DNA from: DAOVRL01 sp964459805
Lineage (GTDB): Bacteria > Planctomycetota > Phycisphaerae > Sedimentisphaerales > Anaerobacaceae
DNA length: 11,685 bases
Direction of reading: 5' to 3'
NCBI GenBank assembly: GCA_964459805.1
Contig: CAYWOD010000107.1
Location: forward strand, 1-11,685
Shown: positions 1 through 5,823 of the stretch, piece after piece
Position numbering within the stretch: the first letter of the stretch is position 1
Layout of the letters: each line of letters begins with the position of its first letter
The notes under the pieces: model-generated
Seen by the model: the letters and a program-made list of their open reading frames with translations, nothing else
The model's database searches: none
Told to the model about the DNA's origin: nothing
Made by a program: the position numbers and the translations under genes

Positions 1-75
1 CATGTATCGGCAGAAATCGCGTTTTTGCTGAAGTTATTTCCTTACGAAGCCTTAGCTGCAATTTTCCGTCAATAA
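1..75 (+). CDS. possible 3' end of an unknown plus-strand gene
   Basis: Frame 1 is open from the window edge for 24 codons and ends in a double stop, TAA TAG, at 73-78. The encoded tail (ending LLKLFPYEALAAIFRQ) has a reasonable protein-like composition with a hydrophobic helix. It is too short to name. A minus-strand frame is also open over the same stretch, so the strand is not secure. Treat this as a tentative partial gene. Confidence 0.25.
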   Translation, partial: HVSAEIAFLLKLFPYEALAAIFRQ

Positions 76-91
76 TAGCTGCTACCCCTTT

Positions 92-177
92 GTCATTCCC
101 ACGAATCCCTGTCATTCCCACGAATCCCTGTCATTCCCGCGAATCCCTGTCATTCCCGCGGAAGCGGGAATCCACGC
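92..177. repeat. tandem 19-bp repeats ending in a palindromic unit
   Basis: Three head-to-tail 19-bp units (92-110, 111-129, 130-148), each GTCATTCCC[A/G]CGAATCCCT, are followed by a longer copy (149-177). That copy contains a hairpin: ATTCCCGC at 152-159 pairs with GCGGGAAT at 164-171 around a 4-base loop. The short units equal the long unit minus the 8 bases GAAGCGGG, so they look like collapsed palindromes. Palindromes of this general sequence are dispersed intergenic repeats in many bacteria. There are no spacers, so it is not CRISPR. Confidence 0.8.
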
Positions 178-386
178 TTTTGAGCAACTACCCAGACGTG
201 AATAGGGCCAAATAAGCAGGTTTTGTACCTACAAAGATGACGTGCACCCGGTCGCCGGAAAGCGCCGGTCGCCTTCGCAGCCAAGATTGCGGATACTAAG
301 CGCTGATTGTTGTCCACGGTTTCGTGCCGTCGTTACCCCGCAGGCTCTCGCTGGGAAGACAATTGCAGTCATTCAAAACAGGCTGC
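178..386. other. intergenic stretch without a recognisable gene
   Basis: This stretch lies between the repeat cluster and the 3' end of the PEP-CTERM gene. It holds a GC-rich patch with a short direct repeat (CGGTCGCC at about 249-256 and again about 266-273). No convincing terminator for the minus-strand gene ending at 387 was found. Short open frames exist, but none has protein-like composition or a Shine-Dalgarno site. Confidence 0.5.
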
Positions 387-944
387 TCAGAAGGACCGTC
401 GTCTTCTGCGCAGCACCACCGCACCCAGACCAAGCAGGAGAATTGTAGATGGTTCCACTATCACTATCACTATCGGCGGCTTGGGCGGTCGCAAGGGCAG
501 CTGGGACGGACGGCCCGGGGGCGTAGGCTCTTGTGCCCTGCTGAGACCTCCTCCACCAAAACTTCCTCCGGAACCACCCGCTGACGGGCTCTCCGCCACA
601 AACAGGAGCTCGTCGGAAATCCTTGCGAATACAGCGATAACGATTTTCGGCCTATCAAGATATGCAACAGCGCGGCTTGAAGTCGGATCAGTTACATCTC
701 CCAGCCAGCAAACGAATTGGTAACCGGGCTTTGGAACTGCAATCAAGACAACTTCTGAATTCATCGCAAAATAATGAACACCAGTACTTGGAACTACTAT
801 CCCGCCTTTGGCAGGAGTTCGCTGAACAAGAAGTGCAACGCCCGACGTTTGGCAATGAGCAGGCGTGGGAAAGCCGCAGGAAATAAACGAAAGGGCCAAT
901 ACCCAATTCCGCCATCCGACAACTGTTGATCGATTGCGTTTCAT
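387..944 (-). CDS. PEP-CTERM sorting-domain protein with a divergent InlB B-repeat-like domain
   Basis: A 185-residue exported envelope protein. The chosen start is ATG at 944, preceded by AAGGG five bases upstream; a TTG seven codons earlier has no such site. Residues 1-32 form a signal peptide (KRNR, then the hydrophobic segment WVLALSFISCGF, likely cleaved near AHC-Q). Residues of about 40-111 (GxV...GxxY, then PKPGYQFVCWLGDV and a final IVIAVFAR) resemble the divergent InlB B-repeat/'bacterial repeat' beta module. A Gly/Pro-rich linker of about 120-160 follows. The C-terminus is a classic PEP-CTERM tail: VEPST, a hydrophobic helix (ILLLGLGAVVL), then RRRRR. By family knowledge this tail is processed by an exosortase and the protein is retained at the outer surface. 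No exosortase is in the window. The substrate or partner is unknown. Confidence 0.85.
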   Translation of the reverse strand: MKRNRSTVVGWRNWVLALSFISCGFPTPAHCQTSGVALLVQRTPAKGGIVVPSTGVHYFAMNSEVVLIAVPKPGYQFVCWLGDVTDPTSSRAVAYLDRPKIVIAVFARISDELLFVAESPSAGGSGGSFGGGGLSRAQEPTPPGRPSQLPLRPPKPPIVIVIVEPSTILLLGLGAVVLRRRRRSF

Positions 945-1021
945 CAAATCCCTTTGACGCAGCAAGAACGTTAGTCGGCTGATTCTGTGTTCCTGCCAAT
1001 ACCATCCTTAGAACAACTAAT

Positions 1022-1049
1022 CTTATAGGACCTATTTCCGGCCGGTCAA
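1022..1049 (-). promoter_or_regulatory. sigma70-type promoter for the PEP-CTERM gene
   Basis: On the minus strand, TTGACC (1044-1049) is followed by a 16-base spacer and TATAAG (1022-1027); each box is one mismatch from consensus. Transcription would start near 1015, giving a leader of about 70 bases before the ATG at 944. Position and strand fit only that gene. Confidence 0.55.
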
Positions 1050-1326
1050 GAAAAATATGAAAAAATATCGATACGCGAAAATATGTCGGACCTTGACCCT
1101 AATCTCAGCGTTTTTTCACTGGAAATAAGGCCCAACACCCCAAAGTGGTGGAGGTGTAGCCGACTCTCAACCATCAGCCAAAAATGCCAAGAGAATCAAC
1201 TACAGATCACCTGGCGAGCGATTAAGCACCACAGGGCACTCGCCATACAGCACAAGAGCCATAACTGCCTGCCTATCTTGACTCTGCACAAACCTGCCGC
1301 AATTACCTATTTTAATAGAGAGGGAC

Positions 1327-1364
1327 AAAAAAAAAGCCAGATTCTACAACAACAGAATCTGGCT
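1327..1364 (-). terminator. strong rho-independent terminator, minus strand, no evident gene in front of it
   Basis: AGCCAGATTCT (1335-1345) and AGAATCTGGCT (1354-1364) form a perfect 11-bp stem with an 8-base loop. Read on the minus strand, the stem runs directly into nine T residues (the A run 1327-1335). This is a textbook intrinsic terminator. The plus strand has no T tract after the stem. The nearest minus-strand gene that could use it is absent: panB, to the right, is on the plus strand. Confidence 0.8.
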
Positions 1365-1527
1365 TCGGAGGAGGGTGATGAAAAGCTAATAATAGCACAA
1401 AGAACTACATCCAACCCCGTTCTTTCTTAGCACGTCGTATGGTACATATATCTAATCGACCCGACCCCTAAAATTTCTTTAGCAAAACTATTAAGAAAAC
1501 ACAATGGAAATCTACACTTTTTTTCAT

Positions 1528-1550
1528 CACGAATCAAGCCTTTGATCGTG
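1528..1550. promoter_or_regulatory. imperfect inverted repeat upstream of panB
   Basis: Arms 1528-1537 (CACGAATCAA) and 1542-1550 (TTGATCGTG) pair over 9 bp with a single bulged A and a 4-base loop. T-rich bases lie to the left and A-rich bases to the right. It is about 150 bases ahead of panB. It lacks the T tract of a terminator, so it may be an operator or an RNA hairpin of a minus-strand transcript. Confidence 0.3.
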
Positions 1551-1653
1551 AAAATCTCAGTGTTTTTGTTCTTTTTTTCAAAATAGCAGATTTATCGTCC
1601 TGAAAACCCACATAGTTTACGCTTGATAAACAGATTTTGTTCTCATATTCTAA

Positions 1654-1681
1654 CTGACAGGTTGTTATTTCTTTTGATAAT
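1654..1681 (+). promoter_or_regulatory. sigma70-type promoter for panB
   Basis: CTGACA (1654-1659), a 16-base spacer and GATAAT (1676-1681) place the transcription start near 1688, leaving a very short leader of about 14 bases before the ATG at 1702. A second overlapping candidate is TTGATA (1623-1628), 17 bases, TATTCT (1646-1651). Either would drive panB. Confidence 0.5.
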
Positions 1682-1701
1682 ACTTCTGAGAACGATTGGT
1701 T

Positions 1702-2556
1702 ATGGAGACCAAGATCACAATTGCCGAGTTGCTGGCGGCTAAACATCAAAGCCGAAAGGTTGCCGCAGTCAGTTGCTACGATTACACCACAGCCAAGCTT
1801 GTTGCCCAGACCGAAGTACAGATGATACTGGTTGGTGACTCCGCCGCCCAGGTCATGCTCGGTTTCGATTCGACGTTGCCGGCAAAGATGGATTTCATGG
1901 TCGCCATAACCGCTGCGGTCAGGCGAGGAGCGCCAAATGTATTCCTCGTTGCCGATATGCCTTTCCTATCTTACCAGGTTACGACAGCCGAGGCCGTCAA
2001 GAACGCAGGCCGATTCGTCGTTGAAGCCGGGGCACAAATGGTCAAAATCGAAGCAGCCGGGGCACACTTGGACACGATCAAAACGGTCAGCAACGCAGGT
2101 ATAGCTGTTATGGCGCATATCGGCATAAGGCCCCAGAGCATCACCAAGACCGGACGTTTCAAGGCTGAGGCCACAACCGCCGAGATGGCCGCCGAACTGG
2201 TAAGTCTCGCTGAACAAATGCTCAACAACGGGGCAAGCTCGCTGCTGATCGAAGGAACCGCCGCTGAGGTTGCCGAGATAATCACTCAACGCTCGGACGT
2301 GCCGGTGATCGGCTGCGGATCCGGGCCGGGCTGTGACGGACAGATACTTATCGCCCCTGATATCCTCGGCCTGACACAGGGGCCCCGCCCAAAATTCGCA
2401 AAGAGCTACGGCAATCTGGCAGATCAGACAATCGAAGCATTCGAGACCTACGGCAAAGAAGTGCAGAGCGGCAAATACCCCGACAAAGAGCACAGCTACC
2501 ACATGAAGCCAGGTGAGCTTGAGAGATTGGAGAAACTGCTCAAGAACAAGCCTTAA
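1702..2556 (+). CDS. panB: 3-methyl-2-oxobutanoate hydroxymethyltransferase
   Basis: PanB makes ketopantoate from 2-oxoisovalerate and 5,10-methylene-tetrahydrofolate, the first committed step to pantothenate and CoA, in the cytoplasm. The 284-residue protein is slightly longer than the E. coli enzyme (264). Family hallmarks are in order: SCYDY near the N-terminus, VGDS with metal ligand D46, RRGAPN, VADMPF with D85, MVKIE with E117, HIGIRPQS, the catalytic-type Glu in LLIEG (E184), and GSGPGCDGQIL. The TIM-barrel fold is implied by the family. ATG at 1702 was chosen. A TTG at 1696 is also possible, since GAG at 1688-1690 is better spaced for it. The gene stands alone: no panC or panD is nearby. 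A C-terminal tail of about 20 residues (ELERLEKLLKNKP) extends past the usual end. Confidence 0.95.
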   Translation: METKITIAELLAAKHQSRKVAAVSCYDYTTAKLVAQTEVQMILVGDSAAQVMLGFDSTLPAKMDFMVAITAAVRRGAPNVFLVADMPFLSYQVTTAEAVKNAGRFVVEAGAQMVKIEAAGAHLDTIKTVSNAGIAVMAHIGIRPQSITKTGRFKAEATTAEMAAELVSLAEQMLNNGASSLLIEGTAAEVAEIITQRSDVPVIGCGSGPGCDGQILIAPDILGLTQGPRPKFAKSYGNLADQTIEAFETYGKEVQSGKYPDKEHSYHMKPGELERLEKLLKNKP

Positions 2557-2735
2557 CCACGTTTCTCGCAGTCTTTTGGCTTTGAGCTCTCGAAATAGAC
2601 AGCCGAAATGGCACCTGCTGATGCGCTGACGTGTGTGTGCCGGCACCTCCAGAGGCAAGGTATGCTCCCGGCACAACATGTTTGATCATGCAGCTAAATG
2701 GCGAACGAGGATCAGATTCTGCTCGTGAAACAGGA

Positions 2736-3473
2736 CTACTTCTTCGAATGTTCCGGGATTGGCAGGCCGAGCTCGGCAAGGACCTTCTTCATATCCTCCC
2801 AGACCCTTCTGCGGTTCTCCGGGGAGTAGTTTCGCAGCAAATACGCAGTGTGATATGTGGGCATCAGCTTTATGGGCGCCCTGCCGAGCCCGGCGTAATA
2901 CTCGTGGAACTGCCCCCGCAATTCGCCTATCGACTTAGTGGAGTTCAGCAACGTCCGGGCTGCGTGAGCGCCAAGAGCTACAATAATCTCGGGATTTATT
3001 ACCTCGATCTGCCTTTGAAGGTAGGGCAGGCAGCTTATTATCTCGTCGGCCCGAGGGTCGCGGTTCTCCGGCGGACGACACTTCAAGATATTGCCTATGA
3101 AGATATCGCCGCGTTTTAGCCCGCAAGCCCCGATTACTTTATCCAACAACTGGCCCGCTCTTCCTACAAACGGTCGGCCCTGGGCATCTTCATCGGCGCC
3201 CGGCGCTTCTCCGACGAACATTATCCGGGCGTTCGGATTGCCCTCACCGGCGACCGCATTGGTCCGCAGCGACCCCAAATCGCACTTGCGGCACTGCCTG
3301 ACCTCCTCGGCCATTTTTTCGAGCTCTCCTGCCTTCTCAGCAACAGCCATATTATCCTCCTGCTCCTGTGGTTCAACCGGGCCGGCTTCGCTCTTGACGG
3401 CAAAACCGGCGAAAAACTGCTCCATCTCAAGATGCTGGCGAACAACCTTGTCAATATCCACTTCCTTGTCCAT
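2736..3473 (-). CDS. family 4 (Fe-S) uracil-DNA glycosylase
   Basis: Removes uracil from DNA by cleaving the glycosidic bond, starting base-excision repair. It has 245 residues from ATG at 3473. Motif A, GEAPGADEDAQGRPFVGRAG (residues 88-107), is typical of the SPO1-polymerase-domain/UDG4 family. Four cysteines at the family's iron-sulfur positions are present: C61 and C64 (CRKC), C132 (LKCRPPENR) and C148. The active-site loop TYHTAYLLRN (206-215) has Thr where most relatives have Pro (HPAxLLR). Residues 1-55 form a charged, Glu-rich N-terminal extension common in bacterial members. The reading frame stays open upstream to TTG 3533, and ATG 3494 is also available. The 3473 start is preferred because a promoter overlaps the upstream codons; the mRNA would then be nearly leaderless. 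It is convergent with panB. Confidence 0.93.
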   Translation of the reverse strand: MDKEVDIDKVVRQHLEMEQFFAGFAVKSEAGPVEPQEQEDNMAVAEKAGELEKMAEEVRQCRKCDLGSLRTNAVAGEGNPNARIMFVGEAPGADEDAQGRPFVGRAGQLLDKVIGACGLKRGDIFIGNILKCRPPENRDPRADEIISCLPYLQRQIEVINPEIIVALGAHAARTLLNSTKSIGELRGQFHEYYAGLGRAPIKLMPTYHTAYLLRNYSPENRRRVWEDMKKVLAELGLPIPEHSKK

Positions 3474-3481
3474 CACGACAG

Positions 3482-3510
3482 ATTCTAATGGCATCTCCAA
3501 GTTGAGGCAA
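3482..3510 (-). promoter_or_regulatory. promoter for the uracil-DNA glycosylase gene
   Basis: On the minus strand, TTGCCT (3505-3510), a 17-base spacer and TAGAAT (3482-3487) lie just downstream of the upstream unit's terminator T tract. Initiation about seven bases past the -10 box falls at or next to the ATG at 3473, and no Shine-Dalgarno site precedes that ATG. This points to leaderless translation. Confidence 0.4.
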
Positions 3511-3511
3511 T

Positions 3512-3542
3512 AAAAAAGGACGCCCGTTAACAATGGGCGTCC
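3512..3542 (-). terminator. rho-independent terminator ending the gdhA-side minus-strand unit
   Basis: GGACGCCC (3518-3525) and GGGCGTCC (3535-3542) form a perfect 8-bp GC-rich stem with a 9-base loop. On the minus strand it is followed by six T residues (A run 3512-3517). It would stop transcripts arriving from the gdhA/cysteine-rich gene side before the glycosylase promoter. On the plus strand only three T residues follow, so plus-strand activity would be weak. Confidence 0.8.
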
Positions 3543-3828
3543 TTTGGGCGGGCTTCTTCATACTGCGCCCCGCACCCGCATCGTATCTGCAACTCTGACA
3601 GAGCGCGCAACATCAACGCTGCGGTAAAATCGCAGGGACAGCACCAAGCCAACCCGCCGAAAAACCTATTTCTCAATTTCTGATAGAGTGTATTTGCGGC
3701 CAAATAAACGAAATCAAAAATCCGAATCCGTAAGTACCGTCTCCTAAACATCACCCATTATTCACTTAACTCCGAAGGCGCACCTCACGGGGGACTATTC
3801 ACTCCGGACAAAGACTCTGATTCAACGC
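3543..3828 (-). other. long 3' region or candidate structured RNA between the cysteine-rich gene and its terminator
   Basis: About 285 bases separate the stop at 3829 from the terminator. On the minus strand there are several potential helices: TATTTG/CAAATA around a 4-base loop (3691-3706), CTGCG/CGCAG around a 7-base loop (about 3620-3636), and a GGCGGG segment (about 3654-3659) complementary to CCCGCC just before the terminator (about 3546-3551). A 75-codon frame crosses the region, but its last codons lie inside the terminator stem and its start lacks a Shine-Dalgarno site. I do not recognise a known RNA family here. Confidence 0.35.
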
Positions 3829-4371
3829 TCAGTTGCCCTTTGAAGGTACCGCAAAAAGCATCTCCATATTCTCAATCACCGTCGCATAACAGCTCTCAAA
3901 GTTTCTCACCATTTCATGGGAAACAATCTTTATTTTGGACTCTATGGATTTACAATGCTGACTGAAATAGTCTTGAAGGATAGAGATTTTTTCCTGGGAG
4001 AGCTGTCTCCTCTCGTCAATGGGGCGGCATCCCAATACTATGTAAACGCGTGTGTGTTCCGGCTCAAGTTTTCGCCTCAGGATATCCACTTCACACGTCT
4101 GGTCACATCCAGTACACATCATCAGGCCAACCAATTCATCAAACTTTGCCAAAGCACCGCACTTGATGCACTCCAGGTCAAAATGAAAAGATGGCTCACT
4201 TTCCATGAAATTCCAGAAATGCTCTCCCTCGTGACACGATTCGAGAGGCGGCTTGTTATCAAACGTAAAGCATGTAGATACCTTGATGCAATGAAAACAT
4301 TTTTTCATTACGGCTAAACCACTGGCAACATTGACCATTTCCCACAAATGTAAGCATTTCTCTTCGGCCAT
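3829..4371 (-). CDS. cysteine-rich putative zinc-binding protein of unknown function, gdhA-linked
   Basis: A 180-residue cytoplasmic protein I do not recognise. The N-terminal half carries two copies of one 21-residue pattern, H-x-W-x14-C-x2-C: H8/W10/C25/C28 and H51/W53/C68/C71. A third cluster, C86-x2-C89-x3-C93, follows. Paired CxxC and His suggest zinc sites (inference). The C-terminal half (about 100-180) is predicted to start with a beta strand (RVYIVLGC) and continue with charged helices; there is no signal peptide or membrane segment. The ATG at 4371 is preceded by GAGAG. The gene begins 12 bases after the gdhA stop, so the two are very likely co-transcribed, which hints at a role in nitrogen/glutamate metabolism or its control. 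That link is context only. Confidence 0.75.
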   Translation of the reverse strand: MAEEKCLHLWEMVNVASGLAVMKKCFHCIKVSTCFTFDNKPPLESCHEGEHFWNFMESEPSFHFDLECIKCGALAKFDELVGLMMCTGCDQTCEVDILRRKLEPEHTRVYIVLGCRPIDERRQLSQEKISILQDYFSQHCKSIESKIKIVSHEMVRNFESCYATVIENMEMLFAVPSKGN

Positions 4372-4383
4372 AGCCCACTCTCT

Positions 4384-5730
4384 TTATACAAGACCCTGAT
4401 TGAGCATTGCATCGGCTATTTTGACAAACCCTGCGATGTTCGCCCCCATTGCAAGGTTGCCCGGCCGACCATACTCTTGGGCGGCCTCGAAGCATTGCTT
4501 GTGGATGGCAATCATAATGTTGCCAAGCCGCTCATCCACCTCTTCTCGCGTCCAGGAAAGCCGCATCGAGTTCTGAGACATCTCCAAACCGGACGTGGCA
4601 ACGCCGCCGGCGTTTGCCGCCTTAGCCGGACCATAGAGTATTCCCTCAGCGAGGTACTGTTCGATGGCCTCAGGCGTACTCGGCATGTTGGCCCCCTCTG
4701 CAACAACGTAGCAGCCGTTCTTGAGCAGGGTCTTCGCATCTTCGCCGTCTATCTCGTTCTGGGTTGCGCTCGGGAAGGCACAGTCGCACTTGATGCCCCA
4801 AGGCCGTTTTCCTTCGAGATACTCGACCCCGAACTTTTCGGCATATTCCTTGATTCGCCCGCGCCGCACGTTTTTAAGGTCCAGCACAAAAGCGAGTTTC
4901 TCATCGTCAACTCCGTCGGGGTCATAGATTGTACCGCTGGAGTCGGAGAGACTGACAACCTTTGCGCCGAGCTGGTTGAGTTTTTCTACGGTGTACTGCG
5001 CCACGTTTCCAGAGCCGGAGACGGTACAAACCTTGCCCTCGAAGCTCTCGCCGCGGGTCTTTAGCATCTCCTGGGCAAAGTACACGCATCCATATCCGGT
5101 CGCTTCCGGACGAATGAGTGAACCGCCCCAGTTCAGGCCTTTACCGGTGAAAACGCCGGTAAACTCGTTGCGAAGACGTTTGTATTGGCCGAACATAAAC
5201 CCGATTTCGCGCCCACCGACACCAATATCGCCGGCGGGAACGTCAGTATCAGGACCAACATGGCGGAAAAGCTCGGTCATAAAGCTCTGGCAAAAACGCA
5301 TGACTTCGTTGTCGCTCTTGCCTTTAGGGTCAAAGTCTGAGCCGCCTTTTCCGCCCCCCATCGGCAGAGTAGTCAGAGAATTCTTGAAAACCTGCTCAAA
5401 TCCCAGGAATTTCAGGATGCTCGCATTGACCGTGGGATGGAATCGCAGACCACCCTTGTACGGGCCGAGTGCGCTGTTGAACTCAAACCGAAATCCACGG
5501 TTGACGTGAATGTTACCCTTATCATCCTGCCACGGAACCCGGAAGATTATCTGCCTCTCGGGTTCCACAATCCTGTCCAGGATCTTGGCATCTACGTACT
5601 CCGGGTGTTCTTCGAGTACGGGGCCCAGCGAATCCAGAACTTCATTGACAGCCTGCTGAAATTCGGTCTCGCCGGGATTCCGTCTGAGCACCTGTTCGTA
5701 AACGGCTTGGACAATAGTATTTGCTGCCAC
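4384..5730 (-). CDS. gdhA: NADP-type hexameric glutamate dehydrogenase
   Basis: Interconverts 2-oxoglutarate plus ammonium and glutamate using NAD(P)H; this family is usually NADPH-dependent and assimilatory. The 448-residue product aligns end to end with E. coli GdhA (447). Seen: GPYKGGLRFHP (89-99), TLPMGGGKGGSDFDPKGKS with catalytic K128, PAGDIGVGGRE with D168, FTGKGLNWGGS, the Rossmann loop GSGNVA (239-244) followed by SDSSGT (262-267), GANMPST, and GPAKAANAGGVATSGLEM. The start is GTG at 5730, with GGAG at 5740-5743. The frame is open further upstream to 5862, but those codons are hydrophobic, unlike the family, and overlap the promoter. It is divergent from the LysR gene and leads a two-gene unit. 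Confidence 0.96.
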   Translation of the reverse strand: MAANTIVQAVYEQVLRRNPGETEFQQAVNEVLDSLGPVLEEHPEYVDAKILDRIVEPERQIIFRVPWQDDKGNIHVNRGFRFEFNSALGPYKGGLRFHPTVNASILKFLGFEQVFKNSLTTLPMGGGKGGSDFDPKGKSDNEVMRFCQSFMTELFRHVGPDTDVPAGDIGVGGREIGFMFGQYKRLRNEFTGVFTGKGLNWGGSLIRPEATGYGCVYFAQEMLKTRGESFEGKVCTVSGSGNVAQYTVEKLNQLGAKVVSLSDSSGTIYDPDGVDDEKLAFVLDLKNVRRGRIKEYAEKFGVEYLEGKRPWGIKCDCAFPSATQNEIDGEDAKTLLKNGCYVVAEGANMPSTPEAIEQYLAEGILYGPAKAANAGGVATSGLEMSQNSMRLSWTREEVDERLGNIMIAIHKQCFEAAQEYGRPGNLAMGANIAGFVKIADAMLNQGLV

Positions 5731-5773
5731 TTCAGTAATCTCCAATAATATATTGCAATTTCTGTCGTTTGCC

Positions 5774-5803
5774 TCTATAATGATAAGCATAACTAATGGT
5801 AAA
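5774..5803 (-). promoter_or_regulatory. candidate gdhA promoter
   Basis: On the minus strand, TTTACC (5798-5803), an 18-base spacer and TATAGA (5774-5779) predict a start near 5767 and a leader of about 37 bases before the GTG at 5730. The heptamer AACTAAT (5791-5797) lies in the spacer and recurs at 5871-5877 near the regulator gene. Confidence 0.4.
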
Positions 5804-5823
5804 ATCACATAATCCCATTTTAT

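Larger units (their letters stand above)
1050..1640. other. long gene-poor, A/T-rich intergenic region
   Basis: No plausible gene was found on either strand. Frames present are low quality: no Shine-Dalgarno site, odd composition. Visible structure includes a weak 6-bp hairpin with a 20-base loop (GGCGAG 1213-1218 with CTCGCC 1239-1244), the strong terminator hairpin at 1327-1364, and an imperfect stem at 1528-1550. A minus-strand 19-codon frame (1468-1527) encodes a hydrophobic peptide with a basic start. It may be a small transcript locus or decayed gene remains. Confidence 0.5.

Noticed and set aside
92..177. CRISPR-like array from regularly spaced repeats
   Set aside because: Units are directly adjacent with no spacers, and the last copy is a simple palindromic repeat.
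688..1005. 105-codon minus-strand frame overlapping the PEP-CTERM gene
   Set aside because: It is out of frame with the PEP-CTERM gene, which has signal peptide, domain and sorting tail. The composition of this frame (many Cys/Ser) is not protein-like.
1083..1430. 115-codon plus-strand frame in the intergenic region
   Set aside because: No Shine-Dalgarno site, composition rich in His/Gln/Asn without any domain pattern, and it runs straight through the strong minus-strand terminator hairpin.
2636..2675. 8-bp inverted repeat (TGTGCCGG/CCGGCACA) between panB and the glycosylase as a bidirectional terminator
   Set aside because: The loop is 24 bases and no T tract follows on either strand. It may be chance; no clear terminator for panB was found.
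1966..2679. 237-codon frame antisense to panB
   Set aside because: panB is unmistakable on the other strand; the antisense frame is a codon-usage shadow without motifs.
3543..3660. 6S RNA or SRP RNA in the structured segment
   Set aside because: The SRP core motif is absent and the 6S central-bubble layout could not be built convincingly by eye.
3527..3754. 75-codon minus-strand frame with CC-P-C and CGC motifs, considered as a small zinc protein
   Set aside because: Its 3' end lies inside the terminator stem, its GTG/ATG start has no well-spaced Shine-Dalgarno site, and the sequence has no family resemblance. Kept only as part of the structured-region finding.
4477..5064. 195-codon plus-strand frame antisense to gdhA
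   Set aside because: Shadow of a highly conserved gdhA; no motifs of its own.
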